From contig JAIQFQ010000001.1 in the NCBI GenBank assembly GCA_020073245.1, forward strand, positions 666,001 to 730,000: a stretch of 64,000 nucleotides of DNA, given 5' to 3'. The stretch comes from Terriglobia bacterium (GTDB taxonomy: Bacteria > Acidobacteriota > Thermoanaerobaculia > Thermoanaerobaculales > Thermoanaerobaculaceae). A model generated the notes under the pieces. The model was not told the origin of the DNA. It saw nothing but the letters and a program-made list of their open reading frames with translations, and did no database searches. The first letter of the stretch is position 1. Every line of letters begins with the position of its first letter. The translations under genes were made by a program, and so were the position numbers. This document shows, piece by piece, positions 52,509 through 60,825 of this stretch.

Positions 52509-54965
52509 TCACTCCGCGCGGGGTTTCCGCGCCTTCGCGGGCTTGCGGGCGCCGGCCGGCGTGGGTTTGCGTCCCGCGCCCTTGCCGACTTTGGGCGCCG
52601 GAGCTTTCGCCGGCTTGCGCACCGCGCTCGTGCCGGGCTCCCGGCCACTCTCGGTCGTCGTGGCGGTCAGGGCCTCCCCGGCCGTAGGCTCGCCTTCGGC
52701 CGGACCGCGGAAACCGCACCCGTCCTTCGCGCACACCCACTCGACGCCTCGCCGGGCCGTCTTCTTCTCCATCACGAAGGAGGCCCCGCATGACGGGCAT
52801 GCGTGGAGCACCGGTTTCGCCGGCAGCGTGAACGAGCACTTCGGGTAGCGGTTGCACCCCCAGAACGAGCGCCCGCCGCGCGAGCGCTTCTCGACGATCT
52901 CGCCTTCCCCGCACTGGGGGCACGCCACGCCGGTTGGCGTGTTGGGGCTGGCTTTCCCGGTCGTGAGCTTCCGAACCCCCTTGCACTCGGGGTAGCGTGA
53001 GCACGCCCAGAACTGCCCGAACCGCGAGCGCTTGAGGACCATCGACGCGCTGCACTCGGGGCACGACGGGACCTCGCCGGTGATGCCCGGAACGCCGGGC
53101 TCCCGGGTGGTCTTGCACGTCGGGTAGTTGGAGCACGCGAGGTATTCGCCGTACCGCCCGAAGCGGAGCAGCATGGGTGCGCCGCACGTCGGGCAGGTCT
53201 GGTCGGTCGCGACGCCCTCACGTTTGACGGAGGCCATCTCGGCTTTGGCCCGGTCGAGGTCAGCGGTGAACGACTTCCAGAACCGCGCCATCGCCTTGCG
53301 CCAGTCGAGCGTGCCCTCTGCGATGGCGTCCAGCTCCTCCTCCATCCGCGCCGTGTACGTCTCGTTGATGAGGTCGCCGAAGGAACCGATCAGGAGGCGG
53401 TTGACCAGCTTGCCGAGCTCGGTGGGGAAGAACGTCCCCTTCTGGCGCTCTGCGTACGAACGGTCCGAGAGCGTCGCGATGATCTGTGCGTACGTCGAGG
53501 GGCGACCGATGCCGTTCTCCTCCAGCGCCTTGACCAGGGTGGACTCCGTGAACCGGGGAGGCGGCTGGGTGAACTTCTGCGTCGAGGCGAGTTCCTCCAA
53601 CGCCAGCGTTTCGCCCGCGGTCAATACCGGCAGACGTCTGGCGGTCGGTTCCTCGTCCTCTTGCTCCTGGGCCGGCTTATCGCCCGCCTGCTGGTCCTCC
53701 TCCTCGCGGTAGACGCGGAGGAACCCTGCGTCGACCTCGACCTCGCCGCGAGCCTTGAAGCCGTAGCGCCCGGCCTCGACGAGCACGTCGGTGACGTCGA
53801 ACTGGGCCGCAGTCATCTGCGAGGCGACGAAGCGTTGCCAGATCAGCGTGTACAGCTTGAGCTCGTCTGCGGAGAGGTAACGGGCTACCGACTCGGGCGT
53901 GCGAGCCGGATCGGCCGGTCGGATCGCCTCGTGCGCGTCCTGCGCCTCCGAACGGTTCTTGAAGTAGTTGGGCTTCTCCGGGAGGAACTCGGCACCGTAC
54001 TGGGAGGCGATCAGGTCGCGAGCGGCAGTCAGCGCCTCGGCGGCAACCCGCACGGAGTCCGTCCGCATGTACGTGATCAGCCCCACCCTCTCGCCGCCAC
54101 CCAGGTCAACGCCCTCGTAGAGCTTCTGGGCGAGCTGCATGGTCCTTCGGACCGGGTAGTGGTGGCGCTTGTAGGCGGCCTGCTGCAGCTTGGCGGTCAC
54201 GAACGGGGGTGCGGCCTTCTGTTGTCGGCGACGCTTGTTGACCTTGGCGACAACGAAGCGCTCCAGTTCGATCTCGCCCTTGACGGCCGCAGCCGTCTCG
54301 CCAGCGTGGACCGTGAACTTCTTGCCGTCGCGCTGCGCCAGGCGTGCCACGAAGGCCGGCGGGAGCGACGCCACCAGCCGTGCGTCGAGGTGCCAGTACT
54401 CCTCGGGAACGAACCCCTCGATCTCGGCTTCGCGGTCGCAGATCATCTTGAGGGCAACCGATTGGACACGCCCTGCCGACAGCCCCCGCTTGACTTTCTC
54501 CCACAGCAGGGGGGAGAGCCTGTATCCCATCAACCGGTCGAGCACCCGCCGGGCCTGCTGCGAGTCGACGAGATGCTGGTCGACGGGGCGGGGATGGGCG
54601 AGCGCCTCCTGAACCGCATGCTTGGTGATCTCGTGGAACAGGACCCGCTGCACGGGCTTGCCGACTCCTTTGAGGAGTTCGGCGAGGTGCCACCCGATCG
54701 CCTCGCCCTCGCGGTCCGGATCGGTCGCCAGCAGCACCCGATCCGCTCGCTCGGCCGCGGCCTGGATTTCGGCGATGACCTTGCGTTTCGCAGGCAACGC
54801 CTGGTAGATCGGCTCGAAGCCGTGTTCGACGTCGATCCCGAGGTCGTTCTTCGGCAGGTCGCGCACGTGGCCAACGGATGCCACGACGGAGTACCCCCTA
54901 CCGAGGTACCGGCCCAGCGTCCGCGCCTTGGCGGGGGACTCCACGATGACGAGCGATTCAGCCAC
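52509..54965 (-). CDS. topA: DNA topoisomerase I
   Basis: 818 residues. Type IA topoisomerase that relaxes negative supercoils. Toprim domain with LVIVESPAKA at the start and ATDPDREGEAIGWHL; catalytic Tyr in GLITYMRTDSVRV. Four C-terminal Cys4 zinc ribbons follow (from about residue 575), the last modified (CAKDGCGF), then a Lys/Arg/Pro/Ala-rich tail. GTG 54965 is preceded by GGAGGAATC; a longer open frame to 55040 is not supported. Gene order dprA-topA-trmFO is widely conserved; here a plus-strand lipoprotein gene lies between dprA and topA. Confidence 0.97.
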   Translation of the reverse strand: MAESLVIVESPAKARTLGRYLGRGYSVVASVGHVRDLPKNDLGIDVEHGFEPIYQALPAKRKVIAEIQAAAERADRVLLATDPDREGEAIGWHLAELLKGVGKPVQRVLFHEITKHAVQEALAHPRPVDQHLVDSQQARRVLDRLMGYRLSPLLWEKVKRGLSAGRVQSVALKMICDREAEIEGFVPEEYWHLDARLVASLPPAFVARLAQRDGKKFTVHAGETAAAVKGEIELERFVVAKVNKRRRQQKAAPPFVTAKLQQAAYKRHHYPVRRTMQLAQKLYEGVDLGGGERVGLITYMRTDSVRVAAEALTAARDLIASQYGAEFLPEKPNYFKNRSEAQDAHEAIRPADPARTPESVARYLSADELKLYTLIWQRFVASQMTAAQFDVTDVLVEAGRYGFKARGEVEVDAGFLRVYREEEDQQAGDKPAQEQEDEEPTARRLPVLTAGETLALEELASTQKFTQPPPRFTESTLVKALEENGIGRPSTYAQIIATLSDRSYAERQKGTFFPTELGKLVNRLLIGSFGDLINETYTARMEEELDAIAEGTLDWRKAMARFWKSFTADLDRAKAEMASVKREGVATDQTCPTCGAPMLLRFGRYGEYLACSNYPTCKTTREPGVPGITGEVPSCPECSASMVLKRSRFGQFWACSRYPECKGVRKLTTGKASPNTPTGVACPQCGEGEIVEKRSRGGRSFWGCNRYPKCSFTLPAKPVLHACPSCGASFVMEKKTARRGVEWVCAKDGCGFRGPAEGEPTAGEALTATTTESGREPGTSAVRKPAKAPAPKVGKGAGRKPTPAGARKPAKARKPRAE

Positions 54966-55174
54966 GATTCCTCCGGGGGTGCACTCTAGCAGCGCTGTCA
55001 AGAGGGGCCCGTCGCCGAGTCTGTCCATTTGTGGTGACACAACGTCCGCCGCCGGTGCGACGACATCACCGCACCACGATGTTTCGCGCCGTCACCTGGG
55101 CATCGGCAATGGCATACCCCTTGCTGTGCGCTACGCCGACCGCCAGGCATCGGGCTCGGCGGCAGGGAGGGAGT

Positions 55175-55774
55175 ATGGGCCGGTCGGCTCGCACAGCCGT
55201 TCTCGCTCTTGGCGGGGTGCCCCTGGTGGTCACCGTTGCCGGTTGCAGCTCTGCAGTACCCACCGGAACGCCGGGCGTTCACCGCTTGGGCAGGACCGTT
55301 CTCCGCTACGTCGGCCCCGAGGTGGAAACCGTCCTGAGCTACCGCGCCGCGAATCTGCGCCAGGGCGCGGAATGGTTGCTCCTGGATGTTGCGGTCACTG
55401 GGACCGGCCGCGCCTCGGTCGAGCTGAAACGCGAAAGGATCGCCATCCGCATCCCCAGCGGGGAGGTCGTTCCGCTCGTCACCCAGGAGGAGTTCGGGCA
55501 GGCGTACCCGCAACTCGCGGCCGCGCTGGCCCGAGCCGACGTCGCGTCCGAACCGCTCGATTACTTCATGGGCCGTAGGTCGAAGGGTCTCACCTTCCTC
55601 GTCGCTCCGGGGTCGGGAATCGCCTTCAATTCAGTGTGGGTCAACGACCGCGAGGTCGCGTCGGGACGCCTCTGCTTCTTCATTTCCGGCGGTGTTCAGC
55701 CCGGTCCGTACGAACTCCGCATCGACCTGCGGGAGAGCAAGGTCAGGATCCCGTTCCGCCTGGGCGAGACCTAG
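55175..55774 (+). CDS. hypothetical lipoprotein
   Basis: 199 residues. Lipoprotein signal peptide ending in VAGC (Cys24). The rest is a soluble domain with YRAANLRQGAEWLLLDVAVTGTGRASVELKRERIAIRIPSGEVVPLVTQEEFGQAY, probably a beta-sandwich; no family recognised. ATG 55175 follows GGGAGGGAG. It is convergent with dprA, sharing the CTAG at 55771-55774 for both stop codons. It interrupts the dprA-topA gene pair, a sign of later insertion. Confidence 0.75.
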   Translation: MGRSARTAVLALGGVPLVVTVAGCSSAVPTGTPGVHRLGRTVLRYVGPEVETVLSYRAANLRQGAEWLLLDVAVTGTGRASVELKRERIAIRIPSGEVVPLVTQEEFGQAYPQLAAALARADVASEPLDYFMGRRSKGLTFLVAPGSGIAFNSVWVNDREVASGRLCFFISGGVQPGPYELRIDLRESKVRIPFRLGET

Positions 55775-56802
55775 GGGTGAACGTGGCAGCGACGAAAACG
55801 TCCGTCGGCCTCACGGGCGACCCGCCCGGCGAGCTCCAGCAACAGGAGGGCTTCGAGCACTTCGGCCACCGGTTTGCCGCTCGCCGCAGCAAGACGATCC
55901 ACGGTGACCCCTTCGCCGGACGGGATCAGCGCGATGATTTCCGGCTCCTCGCCGCCGGGCGTGGGGGTCCGTGGCGGCAACCCCAACGCGGCGAGCACAT
56001 CGTCGGCCGAGAGCGCGGGAGCAGCGCCCGCACGCAGGAGCCCGTTCGGCCCTGCCGAGAGTCGGGAGAACACCGAGCCCGGAACCGCGAGCACGTCGCG
56101 CCCCTCGTCGAGCGCGAGACGCGCCGTGATCAGGGCCCCCGAGCGCTCGTCGGCCTCAACAACCACGACGGCTTCGACCAGCCCCGCGATCAGCCTGTTG
56201 CGCTCCGGAAAGTGGTGGGCGAGCGGGGGAGAGCCGGGCGGGTACTCCGTGACCAGGCACCCCTGCCTGGCGATCTCCTCGGCAAGGTCGGCGTGCTCCG
56301 GCGGGTAGACCCGGTCGGGCCCGGCGCCCCAGACCGCAACCGTCCTTCCACCCGCGGCCAGAGCACCGCGGTGGGCGGACCCGTCGACACCGCGAGCCAT
56401 CCCGGAGACAACCGCCACACCGGCGAGGGCAAGTTCCCTCCCGAGGTACTCGGCGACCTCTCGGCCGTACGACGTCGCGCGACGAGCACCGACCAGTGCA
56501 ACGGCGTGATCGGTTGGGAGTGTGCCGCGCACGAACAGACCGAGGGGAGGGTCCGAGACGGCCGAGAGGCGGACAGGGAAATCAGGATCGGTGAATGCGA
56601 CCCATCGCCACCCAAGTGCCGCCAGGGTCTCCTCGATCACCGGCACGCGGTCGGCGAGGGCGTTCCGGACGGTCGGGTCGGCGTCGGGTGCGTCGAGAGC
56701 GACGAGCGCCCGAGCGGCATCGCGTCCCGTCCGTCCACCCTCAGGGTGAGCAGCAACACATGCCAAAGCGAAACGGGGGTTGGGAATGAGACCCTCCAGC
56801 AA
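55771..56802 (-). CDS. dprA: DNA-processing protein DprA
   Basis: 343 residues. DprA loads RecA on incoming single-stranded DNA during transformation. Rossmann-like core with AVALVGARRATSYG, VSGMARGVDGSAHRGAL, VWGAGPDRVYPPEH and FPERNRLIAGL; C-terminal winged-helix (about residues 280-343). The conserved block GARRATS stands in place of the usual GSRxAS. The presumed start is TTG 56802, only 33 bases from the divergent TPR lipoprotein gene, with a TATTAT hexamer five bases upstream; an internal TTG at 56766 is the alternative start. Confidence 0.93.
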   Translation of the reverse strand: MLEGLIPNPRFALACVAAHPEGGRTGRDAARALVALDAPDADPTVRNALADRVPVIEETLAALGWRWVAFTDPDFPVRLSAVSDPPLGLFVRGTLPTDHAVALVGARRATSYGREVAEYLGRELALAGVAVVSGMARGVDGSAHRGALAAGGRTVAVWGAGPDRVYPPEHADLAEEIARQGCLVTEYPPGSPPLAHHFPERNRLIAGLVEAVVVVEADERSGALITARLALDEGRDVLAVPGSVFSRLSAGPNGLLRAGAAPALSADDVLAALGLPPRTPTPGGEEPEIIALIPSGEGVTVDRLAAASGKPVAEVLEALLLLELAGRVAREADGRFRRCHVHP

Positions 56803-56806
56803 GGCC

Positions 56807-56813
56807 TATAATA
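56807..56813. promoter_or_regulatory. symmetric -10 element between dprA and the TPR lipoprotein gene
   Basis: TATAATA on the plus strand is TATTATA on the minus strand. It gives a perfect TATAAT for the plus-strand gene (24 bases before its ATG) and a TATTAT for dprA, in a gap of only 33 bases. A TTGGGA at 56780 is too far (21 bases) to be a good -35. One element probably serves both directions. Confidence 0.6.
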
Positions 56814-56835
56814 ACCGTGCGTTCTCGGGGGTACT

Positions 56836-57210
56836 ATGCGGTTCGCATTTGGGGTCCTGGCGACAACGATCATCTCCGTGGCCTGCGCCAGCAGCGGAGC
56901 GCAATCGCAAGCTCACGCCGAGATGCGCGAGGGGGTTCGCGCAGCGCAGCGAAACTACTGGCAGGAAGCTCTCTTCCGCTTCCAGAACGCGAGGGCGATC
57001 GACCCTTCCGACCCCGAGGTGCTGAACAACCTCGCGGTGGCGCTCGAGGCGCTCGGCCGGTACGACGAGGCACTTGTTACCTACAAGCAAGCACTCCAGA
57101 GCGGGTCAAAACCGAGCGCACTGCGCCGCAACTACGCCCGCTTCGCCGAGTTCTACAGCAGCTACGCCAAGCGCGTGAAGCCGAAGGAGAGCACCGATGC
57201 GCCCCGCTAG
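56836..57210 (+). CDS. small TPR lipoprotein
   Basis: 124 residues. Signal peptide with lipobox SVAC (Cys17). One or two TPR units follow: MREGVRAAQRNYWQEALFRFQNARAIDPSDPEVLNNLAVALEALGRYDEALVTYKQALQSG. Such lipoproteins are scaffolds of envelope complexes. It overlaps the following secreted-protein gene by 14 bases and is the first of three coupled genes ending with the outer-membrane protease, which it may serve as an assembly partner. Confidence 0.82.
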   Translation: MRFAFGVLATTIISVACASSGAQSQAHAEMREGVRAAQRNYWQEALFRFQNARAIDPSDPEVLNNLAVALEALGRYDEALVTYKQALQSGSKPSALRRNYARFAEFYSSYAKRVKPKESTDAPR

Positions 57211-57883
57211 GTTCGCTCTCGCACTGATCGCTGTCGCCGGCGCGGCATCGGCCGGCGTGCGGGAGGTCGAGCTGGCGCTCCCCGTGCGCTCCAAGCTCGC
57301 GCTCACGGGCCACGAGCGCCTCTACGTCGGGCCGTTCGTTCGCGAGCGCAAGGGCGACGAGAGAGCGCAGGCACTCAACTTCGACGTCAGTGCCGAATTC
57401 GAGCGCTACATTCGCAAGTTGCTGCGCAAGGAGAGCAAGTTCGTGCTGCTGCCAGCGTTTGAAGGGGTCCGCCCGCCGACTGGCGATCCACTGCGCCTTG
57501 CGAAGGAAACGGAGTTCTGGCGGGAGATCGGCACCAAGAGCGGTGCTGACTACATCGTGGCCGGCTCCATCGACTTCCAGGTGCAGGACCGCAGCGGCCT
57601 GAAGACCGAGGAGTACGAGTCGCCCATCGATGGCCGCAGGTACTATCGGCAGAGGATGGTCGAGCAGACCGGCTTCAGCTACGACATCCTGTTGAACGTC
57701 TACGACGCCCGCACCGGCGCTCTGGTCTTCACGCAACCGTTGAAGGATTTCCAGGAGAAGCCTGAACGCAACTTCGACGAGTTCACCGGGATGTTCTCCA
57801 ACCTCTTCGCGCTGGAGAACCAGCTCATTGGCGTATTCGTCCCGCGCACCGTCAAAACCAAGAGGCTGCTCTTCACACCGTAG
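57197..57883 (+). CDS. secreted protein, CsgG/LpoB-like alpha/beta type possible
   Basis: 228 residues with a signal peptide (about residues 1-19). The mature chain has LYVGPFVRERKGDERAQALNFDVSAEFERYIRKLLRKESKFVLLPAF and SGADYIVAGSIDFQ, a pattern like the CsgG/LpoB/TolB-N-type domain that senses or gates envelope machines, but no family is confidently recognised. It has no lipobox. Overlaps the previous gene by 14 bases; 11 bases separate it from the next gene, so the three are one operon. ATG preceded by GAGAGC-type weak site. Confidence 0.72.
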   Translation: MRPARFALALIAVAGAASAGVREVELALPVRSKLALTGHERLYVGPFVRERKGDERAQALNFDVSAEFERYIRKLLRKESKFVLLPAFEGVRPPTGDPLRLAKETEFWREIGTKSGADYIVAGSIDFQVQDRSGLKTEEYESPIDGRRYYRQRMVEQTGFSYDILLNVYDARTGALVFTQPLKDFQEKPERNFDEFTGMFSNLFALENQLIGVFVPRTVKTKRLLFTP

Positions 57884-57894
57884 GGGAGGGCTCG

Positions 57895-60738
57895 ATGAGG
57901 CTCCGTTTCCTCGTCCCCGTGGTCGTGCTGCTCCTCGCAGCGTTGGCCCACGCCCAGGACTATACGTTCTTCGGCAAGAACAAGGTGCGCTACGACACTT
58001 TCACCTGGAAGGTGTACGCAACTCCACACTTCCGGATTTCGTTCTACGACAGGGTCGAGCCCTCGCTGGGGAAGCTCGCATCGTTCGCCGAGAGTGCATA
58101 CGACGAACTCGCTCGTCGGCTCAACTTCCAGATCAAGGACCCGGTACCCATCATCGCCTTCGCGACCCACACGGAGTTCGAGCAGAACAATGTCATCGTC
58201 GATTTCATCCCCGAAGGGATCGGGGCATTTGCGGTGCCGTCACGGAATCGAATGGTCCTGCCCGTTGATATGCCCGACGAGATGCTGCAGAAGCTCGTGC
58301 AGCACGAGCTCACGCACGTCTTCCAGTTCGAGATCCTCTACCAGGGGAGGCTCGGGAAGGCACTCTCGAGCCGCGTGCCGCAGTGGTTCACCGAGGGCAT
58401 GGCCTCGTATATGGGTAACGATGAGGACGCTCGGGCACGCGCGGTCATGCGGGACGCGGTTGCGTCCGACCGGGTCCCCTCGGTGACGACCGATGTGGAG
58501 GGATACGCTGCGTACCGCTTCGGACACATGGTCTTCCAATTCGTGGAGTCCGAATGGGGGGTAGAGGGGTTGCGCGACTTCGTGTACGAGTTCCGCAACA
58601 CCCTCGGCGGGGGCGTACAGAAGACCATCAAGCGTGCGTTCGACCTCGACGTCGACGAGTTCGACAGCCGCTTCCGCGCATGGCTGAGGAAGTACTACCA
58701 GCCGCTCACGACGGACCGCAGCGAACCGCGCGAGTTCGGCCCCGCGTTCCGGGCGCAGGAGGGCACACGCCCCTCCGAGACCTCCCCTGTGGCGTCACCG
58801 TCGGGCGACCTCATTGCCGCGATGTCCACCTACAAGGATGACGTGGACGTCGTCCTCCTTGGTGTGCCCAACCGTGAGCTATTCCGCAACCTCACGCCAG
58901 GTGAATCCACGCGCTACCTGTACCTCGTTGGCCAAATGCTCACGGTCGGCCCCGATCGGGGGCGCGACATTTCGTTCTCGCCGGAGGGCAACCGGGTTGC
59001 CGTGTTCGCGCGCCACGAGCGTGGGCGCGTGCTGCTCCTGCTCAACGCACTCAAGGGCGGCATCGAGCGCGAGATCCCGATTCCCCTGGACCAGGCGATG
59101 GAGCCCGCGTTCTCACCCGACGGCAAGAGCATCGCGTTTCACGCCGTCGCCAACGGGCGAGCCGACATCTTCCTGTTGGACCTGGACTCGGGGAAGATCG
59201 AGAACCTCACGAACGACGAGGCGTACGACTCCGACCCCGTCTTCACGGCCGACGGCAAACACCTCGTGTACAGTTCGCAGACCGCGGAGAACGCCAAGAT
59301 TTACGAGATCTCGCTCGCCGATCGCGGCACCCGGCGCCAGCTGACTTTCGGTCCGGGAAATGACGAGGGTGGATGTTTCTCCCGCGACGGCCGGAAGCTG
59401 TTCTTCGCCTCTGACCGTGACCAGGGCATCTTCGACATCTACGCGCTGGACCTGGAGGCACGCGACCTGTCGCGCCTCACGAGAGTGGTTGGGTCAGCGC
59501 TCAACCCCGTGGTCGTCCCGACGCGCGATGGTGAGCGCGTCGTGTACCAGGCGTACAGCAAGGGCCGAGAATGGCTCTACGTGACCGATCCTTCCCAGGG
59601 CAAGCCCGTGGGGAAGGAGGAGTTACCAGCGGTCGTGAAGGAGAGGCCGCCGTACGTGCCAGCCGTCACTGTGACCGTCAGCAAGGATAAGATCGAACCG
59701 GTCAAGACGCACAAGCTCTTCATCGACAACGCCCAGGTTCTGGTCGGCATCAACAGCGACAACACGGTGATCTCCCAGACGTACCTCTCGTTCGCCGACA
59801 ACTACGGTGACCGACGCCTCGACGTGCTGCTGGCCTCGGAGAGCAGCTTTTCCAACTTCTACGCGTCCTACGTGAACCTCGGGAAGCGCCTCGAGTGGGG
59901 CGTGAGCGTATTCGACAGCCGTTCTTACTACGTCTACGCGAGCCTCGCAGAGGACAACATCCAGCGGCAGCGAACCTACCGACAGACCGGCGGAGCGCTG
60001 TTCGCGACGTATCCGCTCTCGATCTACCACCGCGTCGAAGGTGCAGTGGGATACATCGACCAGTCGGTCGACTACCCGTTCATCGACCAGAATGGTCTCC
60101 TGGCTTTCGTTTCGCAGACCAACAAGGTCCCTTTTGCCCAGGTCAGCTTTACGGGTGACACCACGTTCTGGCAGGACTACGGGCCGCACGGCGGGCACCG
60201 GTACCAGATCAAATATATGTTCGCTCTCAACGGGAGCGGCGGCGGTGTTCTCTCGAAAGACATCGTGGTGGACGGCCGCCAGTACGTACCGCTCTCCCGG
60301 CGCAACGAACTGGCGTTCCGGCTGTATGCGGCGAGCGCCTCGGGTCAGCTCCCGGACCTCTACTACTTTGGCGGCCTCGACACGCTCCGTGGATTCGACT
60401 ACGACAGCCTGGTCGGAAACCACGCAGCCTACCTCAACACCGAGTGGCGCTTCCCGCTCATCGATCACCTCGACCTGCCGTGGCTCCGCCTGGCGGAGGT
60501 GCGCGGGCGGTTCTTCCTCGACGTTGGCGGCGCGTGGCTCGACGTCCCTGGATACAAGCAGCCGTTCCGTTGCGTCAACAACAGCCAACTGCAGGACTGT
60601 GTCTCGTCCTATGGGTTCGGGATGTCACTCGACCTCTTTGGCCTGCCTGTCAACTGGGACTTCTCCAAGCAGTGGGACTTCAAGCACACCCTGGACAAGA
60701 CCGCCCAAACGTGGTTCTGGGTGGGGTTTCAGTTCTGA
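57895..60738 (+). CDS. outer-membrane metalloprotease: gluzincin, beta-propeller and barrel domains
   Basis: 947 residues with a signal peptide (about residues 1-20). Domain 1 (about 30-290) is a peptidase-MA-like gluzincin with HELTHVFQFE (HExxH) and the family-typical Glu in PQWFTEGMASYMG. Domain 2 (about 300-590) is a TolB-like beta-propeller with repeats such as FSPEGNRVAVFARHE, FSPDGKSIAFHAVANGRADIFLLDLDSGKIENLT and FTADGKHLVYSS. Domain 3 (about 640-947) is a BamA/surface-antigen-type outer-membrane beta-barrel ending in WFWVGFQF with C-terminal Phe. A protease fixed to the outer membrane, probably presenting the active site to the periplasm or surface. Similar proteins occur in Acidobacteriota-like genomes; the substrate is unknown. 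Confidence 0.85.
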   Translation: MRLRFLVPVVVLLLAALAHAQDYTFFGKNKVRYDTFTWKVYATPHFRISFYDRVEPSLGKLASFAESAYDELARRLNFQIKDPVPIIAFATHTEFEQNNVIVDFIPEGIGAFAVPSRNRMVLPVDMPDEMLQKLVQHELTHVFQFEILYQGRLGKALSSRVPQWFTEGMASYMGNDEDARARAVMRDAVASDRVPSVTTDVEGYAAYRFGHMVFQFVESEWGVEGLRDFVYEFRNTLGGGVQKTIKRAFDLDVDEFDSRFRAWLRKYYQPLTTDRSEPREFGPAFRAQEGTRPSETSPVASPSGDLIAAMSTYKDDVDVVLLGVPNRELFRNLTPGESTRYLYLVGQMLTVGPDRGRDISFSPEGNRVAVFARHERGRVLLLLNALKGGIEREIPIPLDQAMEPAFSPDGKSIAFHAVANGRADIFLLDLDSGKIENLTNDEAYDSDPVFTADGKHLVYSSQTAENAKIYEISLADRGTRRQLTFGPGNDEGGCFSRDGRKLFFASDRDQGIFDIYALDLEARDLSRLTRVVGSALNPVVVPTRDGERVVYQAYSKGREWLYVTDPSQGKPVGKEELPAVVKERPPYVPAVTVTVSKDKIEPVKTHKLFIDNAQVLVGINSDNTVISQTYLSFADNYGDRRLDVLLASESSFSNFYASYVNLGKRLEWGVSVFDSRSYYVYASLAEDNIQRQRTYRQTGGALFATYPLSIYHRVEGAVGYIDQSVDYPFIDQNGLLAFVSQTNKVPFAQVSFTGDTTFWQDYGPHGGHRYQIKYMFALNGSGGGVLSKDIVVDGRQYVPLSRRNELAFRLYAASASGQLPDLYYFGGLDTLRGFDYDSLVGNHAAYLNTEWRFPLIDHLDLPWLRLAEVRGRFFLDVGGAWLDVPGYKQPFRCVNNSQLQDCVSSYGFGMSLDLFGLPVNWDFSKQWDFKHTLDKTAQTWFWVGFQF

Positions 60739-60825
60739 GGAAAGGGCACAGGGCCCGGAAGCGGATCGTGCTCCGCCGCCCGGGGCTCGCGATCTTCGAC
60801 AGGGCCAAACCGGGAGGCAGCGCCG

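Noticed and set aside
54983-55001. TTGACA and TAGAGT before topA as a promoter
   Set aside because: The two hexamers are only 7 bases apart, far too close for a sigma-70 promoter; topA already has a strong ribosome-binding site.
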